A stretch of 11,758 nucleotides of DNA, from NCBI GenBank assembly GCA_016934775.1, contig JAFGSP010000011.1, positions 1 through 11,758 on the forward strand, in the 5' to 3' direction. This DNA is from Candidatus Woesearchaeota archaeon. Its GTDB lineage: Archaea > Nanobdellota > Nanobdellia > Woesearchaeales > GW2011-AR15. The position numbers and the translations under genes were made by a program. Within the stretch, counting starts at the first letter, position 1. The number at the start of each line of letters is the position of its first letter. Below, one piece after another: positions 4,315 to 10,691 of the stretch. The notes below the pieces were generated by a model, which saw only the letters and a program-made list of their open reading frames with translations, had not been told where the DNA came from and made no database searches.

Positions 4315-7300
4315 ATGAAAAAGAGGGGTTTTGGGTCATTAGTATTATTTGTTATTCTTTTGTGTAGCTTAGTTTCTGCAGATTCTGTAGATGATAAGAT
4401 TGACAAAATAGTGGATTATGCAGAGCAGTATGAGCTTGGAAAGATTAACTATCTGCAGCTTGTCGTTTTCGGAAGCACTATCAGGGAAGAGATTAATAAT
4501 GATCTTGGCCAGGAGTATGCTGTTGAGGGTGACTGGGTCCATAGGGGCCTTAGCTTAGAAGATGCAAAAAAGCTTTTTGGCCAGCCTACAGAGATGACTA
4601 GCTGGGTCTGGGTCATAAATGAAGAGCATGAAGAATATCTTGATGAAAAGATGCCCAGATGGGAGAAAAGGCTATTTGACGGCAGGAAAATATTGATAAC
4701 TTTTAATGCATGGCCCCATGTTATTAAGAAGGAGGATGAGCTAATTAAATTCTATGAGGTGGATTTCCATATCAAGTTCAAGACCAATTATAATTTTGAT
4801 GTTGATGATATGATAAGGGAGATCAAGTCAAGGGCGATCAAATATTCTGAGACAGGTGAGACTGGAGAAGAGCTTGTATCAAAGGCAAGGGAATACGAGA
4901 GATTCCTCTACAACTACCTTGAGCAGAACAGCGATGACTGCAAAAAAGCAATGAAAAGCTTTTTTGATGAAGACCAGAAGCAGGAGCAGCAGACAAAAGT
5001 AAGGTTTGAAGTGAATGCCTATGAGGGAAAGAATCTGTTTCTTAGGATAAATGCTGAGAGTTGTGAGAGCTGTGAGTGGCCCCACACATATATGTGGTTT
5101 GATCTTGAAATAAGAAGCCCAAAGTTTGAGAAACAAGATTGGGGAAAAAGCACTGATAAAGATTATTATGAAAAATACAGGGAAAAAAGCATAGATGAGC
5201 TGAATTCTGAGCTTAGTGATCTTTTGGATGATCTGGTGGATGCAGCTGAAGACAGTGATAAGAAACAGAAACTGACTGAAGGCTTTGAAGAATATATGTC
5301 AAGGCTTGATGCTTTGAACAGGGCACTGGATGAAAGCCATTTTAAGGATTTTTGGGATATTGAGGCGAATTATAAGCAAAGGATAAATGACCTGACAGAT
5401 TTGATGGGGAAATACGGGAAAGTCGATAAAGAGGCTCTTACTGAGATAAGGTATGAGAACAGGCTTGTAGAAGAATATGAGGCAGTGATGAATAAGAACT
5501 GCAGGAGCACAGAGGTCTCATGTGATCTTGATGAGGGCTGTCTTGATGGAGAATGTATCGAAGCAAAAGGAGGTCTTGAAGATTGCCATAACGGAAAAGA
5601 TGATGACGGCGATGGAATAACAGATTGCCCAGATCCTGATTGTGCAGCAGACTGCGGATGGATCTGCAAAGATGAATGCGAAGACGAATGCTGGAACTGC
5701 GGCCAGAAAGAATGCAGCCAGGAATGCCAGGAATGCTGGAATTGCGATAGGGAAAAAGATAATGAAAAATGCGAAGATATTTGTAATAAGGGATGTCGCG
5801 AGTGCGAAGATGAGAAATGCAATACACAACCAGCCTGTGCAGATTGTAAAATATGTGAGAAGCAGGCCCGCGAGGAATATCAGGAAGAGAGATGCAAGCT
5901 TATTTGTTCAGAATGCGAAGACTGTGAAGAATGCGAAAACTGCCAGCGCGATCTAAAGTACAGCCAGTGCAATGATGTTTGTGAAGACTCATGCGGAAAA
6001 TGCAAGAGAGAAAACTGTTATGAACAAGAGGTCTGTGAAGACTGCAATGAGTGCCAAAGAAAAGGCGGCAAGGATTGCCAGGACGAATGCCGGGAATGCT
6101 GGAACTGCGAGCGTGTAGAATGTTATAATAAGGATGTCTGCGATGCCTGCGAGAAATGCGAGCAGGATGTCTGGAGAGAGATTGAGAAAGAGAAATGCGA
6201 TAAGACCTGCGATGAATGTGAAGATTGTGAAGAATGCAAGAATTGCAGGGCAGAGGAAAGGCGCCATATCTGCGATGAAGTCTGCCAGGACGAGTGCTGG
6301 CCCTGCAATGATGAAAAATGCTTTGATAAATGCGAAGATTGTTGGGGCTGTGATTTTGAAAAAGACCAGGAAAGCTGTGAAAGAAAATGCAGGCCCTGCT
6401 GGGATTGCCAGGAAGAGGAATGCCGAAGCCAGGATTTCTGCGATAGCTGCATAGAATGTGAAGAGCGAATCTACCTTGAAGAGAATCCTTGTCAACTTCC
6501 CTGCGATATATGCAGAGATTGCACAGACAGGGGAGATGAAAGAGAGGAATATTGTATTGACAATTGTGATGAATGCTATGACTGCGGGACGCCAGATGAC
6601 CTAAAAAGCTGCAGGAGCGCTTGTGACAGGCTTATTGAATCATCTGACAGAGACCAGTTGGAAAGGTGCTATTACTTATGCGATGAAGAAGTTGTTTTCT
6701 ATTGCAACGGCGCTGCTCAGAATACACCTTGTACAGATTTATATTATCAGTGCCCGGGGATTAAAGGCAGCCAGAGGCTTCCCTGCTTGATTTTTACATG
6801 CTCTAAGAACGGCACAAAAGTAAAGCAGAACGTGATGTGCGGTGAAGAGAATAATTGCGGTAGCAACAGGGAATGGTCCAACGGGGAATGTGTCTGTGAG
6901 CGTGGTTGGGTTGACTGTGATTCTAATTCCCAGAATGGCTGTGAAAGCAACAAGCCATGTGATGATGCAGTAGAAATCTGTAATGACATGGAAGATAATG
7001 ACTTTGATGATCTTATTGATTGCCAGGATCTTTCTGACTGCGAGAATAAGCAATGCGATCTGTTTTCTGAAAAGACCTGCAAAAAAGGCAGCTGCGTTAA
7101 AAGCTGCCCTGAAAACTATGTGCTTAATAATCAGGACAAATGTGTTCCATCAGTAGTTTGTATGGTCGGATATGAATATGATAGCACAGGCAATTGTGTT
7201 AAGACAGGCTTAGTTAATGATACTGTTGAGGTTAATGTTACAGCCCCTGAAGGAAATGTTACTGTCTTGGAAAATGAAACATCAGATTCAGAGCAGAAAC

Positions 7301-9630
7301 TTCCAGAAGTAAATGCTACTGCTGGTGCTGGAAATGAAGTTCAGCCGCAGATTAATGTTACTCAGCAAGATTTAGTTGACAATGAGACAGCAGGAAGAAA
7401 GCCAGGAGAACCAGGAGAATTTCCTGTTGAAACACAGCCTGGCGAAGGAAATAAGACAGCAGAAGTTTCTATGTGCGAAGATGGTGAGACTCTAATTACT
7501 AGGTGTGAAGACGGAACAGAGCTTGTGACTTCAACGTGTGCAGAAGGGATGTGGGTTACTCTGAATATCGAATGCCCTTCTGTGCCTGAAGAAAAAGAGC
7601 CGGAAGAAGAGATTGAATGTCCTGACGGTTATTATTTCAAAGAAGGGAAATGCCTTTTCATTGAAGATGAGGATGATATTTGCAATCCCTGGCAGTTCCT
7701 CAATGAGAACGGTGTCTGTGTGGATCTTAAAGAAGACGCGGAAGAATCTGAATCTCCTGTTGGAGAAGAATCAAAGCCAGATGAGGAATTAGACCTTACT
7801 GTAACAGACAAACCCTGCACTGTAAGAGAAGATTGCGAAGATGAAGATGCAATCTGCTCAAAAGGAATATGCAAGATACTGCCGAAAGAAGTTGTTGAAG
7901 AAGAAGAGATAATAGTTGAGACTATTGAAGCAGAAATTCTTCCTGAGACCGAAGAAACACCCGAAATCCAGACAGAGCCAGAGAAAGAGACAGAAGAGCC
8001 CGAGGAGATTGAGGTGTTGGTCCCTGTTCCTGATGAAGAGCCGATCAAAGAGCTAAAACAAGAAGAGCCTGTTGAGGAAGAGCCTGCAGTTGAAAAACAG
8101 GAAGAGCCCGTTGAAGAGGAAACTAAAGAGATAGAAGAGCCTGAAGAGATACTTCCTACTGGAAGCGTGGTCTATGATTTAGAGTCTTATGGTTTGCTTA
8201 CTGGTCTTGTGTCAAAAGAGAGAGAATGCGATACAGATAAGGATTGCGGAGAGAACAGGGGCTGTGATATGTATGAAGGAAAATGTCACTGCAAAGGCGG
8301 CTATTTCGACTGCAACGGCGATGGAGATGGCAATGATAAGGATGGCTGCGAATCAAACGATCCTACCTGCGGCGGAAGATGGGAAGCATGCAAGCATGAA
8401 TGTATGCCTAACCAGGTTTGCATAGAAGAGCTTGGGCATTGCGAGTGTGAAAAAGGCTATTATGATTGCGATGGAGATTGGGAAAACGGTTGTGAATCAA
8501 AAAAGGAATGCTTTGGCTGTGACAGTGATTCAGACTGTGCTCCTGGCAGGTGCTCAGAGTGGGATAACTCAGTTGTTAAGTTTGCGTGTGTTGAAGACTT
8601 CTCATACATGGAAGACAAGTTTGTTGTCTCTTTTTCAGGAGGCTGCAACATAAAGGCCACAGGGGGCACAGAGAGCTATCTTACGTTTGATATGTGGGGC
8701 AGTGAAGCAGATGACCTCAGGCGTAGTTTTAAGGATGATGGTGGCTGGTGTAAGACAGAGATTGAAGGCCTTCTGAAGCAGAGGAAAGAGCTTGAAAATT
8801 CGCTTAATCAGGAATTCCTTGAATGGTTCTTTGAAGAATATGTAGCAGAGTCTCCTGAAAATTGGGAGCAGCATATTTCTGGGATTTTCTCATCTTACTG
8901 GAGGTTTGTAGACAACGCAAGAGAGCTTCATGAGATGTCTAAATGCCTTGATGAGACGATTGACCTGGAATTGATAGATATCACCTATAAAAGTGAATAT
9001 GGCGAGATGCATTATTGGGAAGAATGGAAAAAGCTGGATGGCGAGCAAATCTTGACTCCTTATATGCAGATCTGGGTTTTCCCGACAAAAGACTTCATAA
9101 AAGAAGAATTCAGGATAGCCATGGCAGAAGGAAGGATGCCTGGTGATGGCAAAGAGCAGGCAGGTCCCAGCCCGAAAGAGATTGAAGAGCTCAAAAAGAA
9201 CGAGAAAGTGATGAAGAAAATTAATGATTTAAGCAATAAGTACGGCGGCAATGCTGATTTCCTTATTGAGGTTAAAGATGAGCAGGAGACATTATTCAAA
9301 GCATTGCTTAGGATTAATCCAGAAGATGTGTTTGAATTTAAGGTTGTCAATGCAGAAAATCCTTATGGTGAAGAGCCTGATGTAAATGTCGAGATTGATT
9401 TTGATTTCATGTATGATACAATAAAATCATTTGAGCAGGAAGGGCAGATTGAGAGCCCTGAATGGGCAAAGGCACCAGGGCAGCCGATAAAGAATATTGT
9501 AAAGGGAGGCATGATGTTTACAAAGATAACCTCTGCAATTGTTACTGGCACAATTAAAGTAAGTCCGATAACAGCCACTCCGACAGTTCTTGACTTCCTG
9601 AAGCTAATGATGGGCGGGTCAATGGAATAG
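4315..9630 (+). CDS. Giant secreted cysteine-rich repeat protein, 1771 residues
   Basis: I do not recognise a named family. The ATG at 4315 begins a classic signal peptide (MKKRG, hydrophobic core, SLVSA; cleavage near residue 22). In order:
(1) residues 23-400, globular and helical, almost cysteine-free;
(2) 403-450, including an Asp-rich loop DDDGDGITDCPDPDC;
(3) 451-789, about 72 cysteines in 339 residues, built of roughly 100-residue tandem repeats;
(4) 790-963, further cysteine modules including GWVDCDSNSQNGCES;
(5) 968-1048, linker with eight N-X-T sequons;
(6) 1049-1191, sparse cysteines;
(7) 1192-1280, about 44% Glu with Pro;
(8) 1300-1425, two more DC..GCES modules;
(9) 1426-1771, globular, largely helical.
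I count about 140 cysteines in all, no CxxCH heme motif and no clear C-terminal anchor. It is probably an extracellular, glycosylated surface or binding protein; function unknown. Confidence 0.92.
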   Translation: MKKRGFGSLVLFVILLCSLVSADSVDDKIDKIVDYAEQYELGKINYLQLVVFGSTIREEINNDLGQEYAVEGDWVHRGLSLEDAKKLFGQPTEMTSWVWVINEEHEEYLDEKMPRWEKRLFDGRKILITFNAWPHVIKKEDELIKFYEVDFHIKFKTNYNFDVDDMIREIKSRAIKYSETGETGEELVSKAREYERFLYNYLEQNSDDCKKAMKSFFDEDQKQEQQTKVRFEVNAYEGKNLFLRINAESCESCEWPHTYMWFDLEIRSPKFEKQDWGKSTDKDYYEKYREKSIDELNSELSDLLDDLVDAAEDSDKKQKLTEGFEEYMSRLDALNRALDESHFKDFWDIEANYKQRINDLTDLMGKYGKVDKEALTEIRYENRLVEEYEAVMNKNCRSTEVSCDLDEGCLDGECIEAKGGLEDCHNGKDDDGDGITDCPDPDCAADCGWICKDECEDECWNCGQKECSQECQECWNCDREKDNEKCEDICNKGCRECEDEKCNTQPACADCKICEKQAREEYQEERCKLICSECEDCEECENCQRDLKYSQCNDVCEDSCGKCKRENCYEQEVCEDCNECQRKGGKDCQDECRECWNCERVECYNKDVCDACEKCEQDVWREIEKEKCDKTCDECEDCEECKNCRAEERRHICDEVCQDECWPCNDEKCFDKCEDCWGCDFEKDQESCERKCRPCWDCQEEECRSQDFCDSCIECEERIYLEENPCQLPCDICRDCTDRGDEREEYCIDNCDECYDCGTPDDLKSCRSACDRLIESSDRDQLERCYYLCDEEVVFYCNGAAQNTPCTDLYYQCPGIKGSQRLPCLIFTCSKNGTKVKQNVMCGEENNCGSNREWSNGECVCERGWVDCDSNSQNGCESNKPCDDAVEICNDMEDNDFDDLIDCQDLSDCENKQCDLFSEKTCKKGSCVKSCPENYVLNNQDKCVPSVVCMVGYEYDSTGNCVKTGLVNDTVEVNVTAPEGNVTVLENETSDSEQKLPEVNATAGAGNEVQPQINVTQQDLVDNETAGRKPGEPGEFPVETQPGEGNKTAEVSMCEDGETLITRCEDGTELVTSTCAEGMWVTLNIECPSVPEEKEPEEEIECPDGYYFKEGKCLFIEDEDDICNPWQFLNENGVCVDLKEDAEESESPVGEESKPDEELDLTVTDKPCTVREDCEDEDAICSKGICKILPKEVVEEEEIIVETIEAEILPETEETPEIQTEPEKETEEPEEIEVLVPVPDEEPIKELKQEEPVEEEPAVEKQEEPVEEETKEIEEPEEILPTGSVVYDLESYGLLTGLVSKERECDTDKDCGENRGCDMYEGKCHCKGGYFDCNGDGDGNDKDGCESNDPTCGGRWEACKHECMPNQVCIEELGHCECEKGYYDCDGDWENGCESKKECFGCDSDSDCAPGRCSEWDNSVVKFACVEDFSYMEDKFVVSFSGGCNIKATGGTESYLTFDMWGSEADDLRRSFKDDGGWCKTEIEGLLKQRKELENSLNQEFLEWFFEEYVAESPENWEQHISGIFSSYWRFVDNARELHEMSKCLDETIDLELIDITYKSEYGEMHYWEEWKKLDGEQILTPYMQIWVFPTKDFIKEEFRIAMAEGRMPGDGKEQAGPSPKEIEELKKNEKVMKKINDLSNKYGGNADFLIEVKDEQETLFKALLRINPEDVFEFKVVNAENPYGEEPDVNVEIDFDFMYDTIKSFEQEGQIESPEWAKAPGQPIKNIVKGGMMFTKITSAIVTGTIKVSPITATPTVLDFLKLMMGGSME
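5581..5655 (+). other. Asp-rich calcium-type loop in the giant protein, first copy
   Basis: Residues 423-447 contain NGKDDDGDGITDCPDPDC. This matches the DG.DNDGDGL.DC.DPDC element common in secreted proteins of myxobacteria and other bacteria, whose Asp spacing suits calcium binding. A degenerate second copy, ICNDMEDNDFDDLIDCQD, lies at residues 888-905 (6976-7029). Confidence 0.6.
5665..5733 (+). repeat. Partial leading unit of the cysteine repeat array
   Basis: Residues 451-473 (CEDECWNCGQKECSQECQEC is the core) align with the tails of the next two units (CEDSCGKCKRENCYEQEVCEDC and CQDECWPCNDEKCFDKCEDC in cysteine spacing). This looks like the remnant of an earlier, 5'-truncated repeat unit. 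Confidence 0.65.
5734..6042 (+). repeat. Cysteine repeat unit 1 (residues 474-576)
   Basis: This unit opens with CWNCDREKDNEKCEDIC and contains SECEDCEECENC. Its cysteine spacing is C-x2-C-x8-C-x3-C-x3-C-x2-C-x4-C-x5-C-x2-C-x2-C-x12-C-x3-C, then four CxxC steps, x8-C-x3-C-x3-C-x2-C-x4-C-x5-C-x2. No histidine follows a CxxC, so heme attachment is not indicated. Confidence 0.8.
6043..6339 (+). repeat. Cysteine repeat unit 2 (residues 577-675)
   Basis: This unit repeats the spacing of unit 1 almost exactly. It has the same x5 step (YNKDV here, NTQPA in unit 1) and the same 12-residue helix-like spacer (EQDVWREIEKEK here, EKQAREEYQEER in unit 1). DECEDCEECKNC lies exactly 303 bases after the matching peptide of unit 1. 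At the DNA level the best-conserved 33 bases still differ at five positions, so the duplication is not recent. Confidence 0.8.
6340..6624 (+). repeat. Cysteine repeat unit 3 (residues 676-770), degrading at its end
   Basis: CWGCDFEKDQESCERKC aligns with CWNCDREKDNEKCEDIC of unit 1, 606 bases (202 residues, two periods) earlier. The x5 step (RSQDF) is kept, the long spacer is shortened to ten residues, and the following CxxC ladder is two steps shorter. The unit then loses register towards residue 770. Confidence 0.75.
6889..6960 (+). other. DC..NGCES module, first of three in the giant protein
   Basis: Residues 859-882 read CVCERGWVDCDSNSQNGCES plus NKPC. The same pattern, CxC-x2-G-[WY]-x-DC-[DN]...GCES, recurs at residues 1324-1347 (8284-8355) and 1376-1395 (8440-8499). 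It resembles the short G.aDCD....NGCE element of large secreted bacterial proteins. Confidence 0.65.
7216..7458 (+). other. Cluster of eight N-glycosylation sequons
   Basis: Between residues 968 and 1048 the giant protein carries N-X-T at N968, N974, N981, N987, N1000, N1014, N1023 and N1046. All are N-X-T and none has Pro at X. The segment has no cysteine and is rich in Gly, Pro, Val and Glu, so it reads as an exposed, glycan-covered spacer between two cysteine-rich blocks. Archaeal AglB-type glycosylation recognises this sequon. Confidence 0.65.
7888..8154 (+). other. Glu/Pro-rich low-complexity linker in the giant protein
   Basis: Residues 1192-1280 contain 39 Glu in 89 residues with regular Pro (units such as QEEPVEEEP), no Cys and almost no aromatic residues. 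It is probably an extended, strongly negative stalk, possibly binding cations, that separates the glycosylated part from the last cysteine modules. Confidence 0.7.
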
Positions 9631-9632
9631 AA

Positions 9633-10607
9633 CTACCACTTCTTATATTTCCTTTCAAGAACATCGCTCTTAATCCTATCTCCAAATCCTCTTACGCCAA
9701 CAATAAAATCGAATTTTTCAGCATATTCTAAAGATAATGCAGCCCTTATCAGGTCAATCGGGGAGGCCAGTTCTCTTGTTTTTTCGTATCTCTTCAGTTC
9801 CCGGGGATATTTCGCAAGGATATCCTGGAGGTCAGAGATGGATTTTATATTCAGGCGTTTTACCTCATGGGAAAGCCTGTAGAATTTCCTTTCCTGGCTT
9901 TTGTCCCATTCTTCATCCCAGTCAAAGAATTCTTTAGAGAACTGGAAAAGATGCAGCGCAGTGATGCTGTCATCATGCTTCTGCTCTACCATCTTGTTGA
10001 AGCCTTCATATATCTCCTCGAAAGTCGAGTCTGCAACTTCAAACATCCCAGAAAGAGAGAACATCTTTCTCAACAGGGCTTCGTTTTTCTCTTCTTTTGT
10101 AGCTTTGTAGTTAAGGTAGTGCTCAATCTCAGCCCACGCTTCCTGGAGCACAGTCCTTATCTGTATCTCGCATATCAGATCCCCTAAGTCAGAATATTCC
10201 ACAAACTTCAGCCTGTGTTTAGGTATCTTGACAAGCATATGCACGCTTATGTATCCAAACTGGTCAAATTTCTTTGCAGTCCTCTTATCAGTCACTTCAA
10301 TGACCTCAAACTCTTCTTTTATGAGCTTTTTAATTTCCTGCACCTGAGAGAGGAAAAGGCACACAATCCTGCATCCTGCAATGTCAGTGCATTCCCTGAA
10401 CGGGTCATCGTAGTTTTTCCTGTCAATCTTCTCAAAAAAGCTAGTATAATCTTTAACTCTCTGCTTAAACGAATGAATTCTGATCCCGTTATGCTCAATA
10501 GCTGAATTAATTATCTGCGTGACAAGATGAATAAGCCGCTCGTATCTTTTTCTTCTCTCATCAAACTCACTCCTCAAATCAACAGTGTCATATTTCTCGT
10601 CGGGCAT
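9633..10607 (-). CDS. Single-domain RelA/SpoT-type (p)ppGpp synthetase
   Basis: A 324-residue protein with a RelA/SpoT nucleotidyltransferase domain (about residues 30-170), which transfers pyrophosphate from ATP to GDP or GTP to make alarmone. The motifs are intact: QRVKDYTSFFEK (R50, K52, K60), DIAGCRIVC (Mg-binding D75), FGYISVHMLV (G118, Y119, H123) and CEIQIRTVLQEAWAEIEH (E147, Q149, R151, W158, H163). There is no HD hydrolase domain and no TGS or ACT region, so it is a small alarmone synthetase, not a long RelA. Residues 171-324 are a helical extension I do not recognise. The ATG at 10607 has a TATA box about 28 bases upstream. The gene ends two bases from the stop of the giant gene. 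Alternative: a member of the toxic synthetase group, though no antitoxin gene is adjacent. Confidence 0.9.
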   Translation of the reverse strand: MPDEKYDTVDLRSEFDERRKRYERLIHLVTQIINSAIEHNGIRIHSFKQRVKDYTSFFEKIDRKNYDDPFRECTDIAGCRIVCLFLSQVQEIKKLIKEEFEVIEVTDKRTAKKFDQFGYISVHMLVKIPKHRLKFVEYSDLGDLICEIQIRTVLQEAWAEIEHYLNYKATKEEKNEALLRKMFSLSGMFEVADSTFEEIYEGFNKMVEQKHDDSITALHLFQFSKEFFDWDEEWDKSQERKFYRLSHEVKRLNIKSISDLQDILAKYPRELKRYEKTRELASPIDLIRAALSLEYAEKFDFIVGVRGFGDRIKSDVLERKYKKW

Positions 10608-10655
10608 AGAAACTGAAAAGTCATTTGGGTTTAAAAAAATATAGAAACTGAAAAG
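10606..10655 (-). repeat. Perfect 15-base direct repeat flanking the synthetase promoter
   Basis: ATAGAAACTGAAAAG (plus-strand reading) occurs at 10606-10620 and again at 10641-10655, 35 bases apart. The first copy overlaps the ATG of the synthetase gene and the second lies just upstream of its TATA box. A partial third match (TATAGAAAAT) lies at 10671-10680. The placement suits an operator pair. Confidence 0.55.
10626..10640 (-). promoter_or_regulatory. TATA box of the alarmone synthetase gene
   Basis: Minus-strand ATTTTTTTAAACCCA is centred about 27 bases before the ATG at 10607, consistent with a leaderless message. It sits between the two copies of the 15-base repeat. Confidence 0.5.
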
Positions 10656-10670
10656 AATAGAATAAACTAG

Positions 10671-10688
10671 TATAGAAAATAAATTTTT
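10671..10688 (-). terminator. T-rich stretch after the AIM24 gene
   Basis: On the minus strand the bases after the TAG at 10692-10694 include AAAAATTTATTTTCTATA. This could end the AIM24 transcript before the synthetase promoter. The evidence is modest. Confidence 0.35.
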
Positions 10689-10691
10689 GGC

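Noticed and set aside
5370..6495. Several long open frames on the minus strand and in another plus frame inside the cysteine repeat region
   Set aside because: They are by-products of the TGC/TGT, GAA/GAG and GAT codon mix, whose complements and shifted readings rarely give stops. Their products are low-complexity Ser/His or Ala/Phe strings with no promoter or ribosome binding site.
5665..6681. Multiheme cytochrome
   Set aside because: Many CxxC pairs are present, but none is followed by His, so covalent heme attachment is not supported.
5665..6681. CRISPR array or DNA-level tandem repeat
   Set aside because: The repetition is at protein level with a period of about 303 bases; matching DNA stretches differ at many third codon positions, and there are no short identical repeats with unique spacers.
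7632..8048. A Ser-rich minus-strand frame opposite the acidic linker
   Set aside because: Its Ser/Gly runs are the reverse reading of GAA/GAG/CCT-rich codons in the Glu/Pro linker. No start signals are present.
9541..9624. C-terminal membrane anchor on the giant protein
   Set aside because: The last 35 residues are moderately hydrophobic but broken by Lys, Pro and Asp at short intervals, so no continuous membrane helix of about 20 residues is seen.
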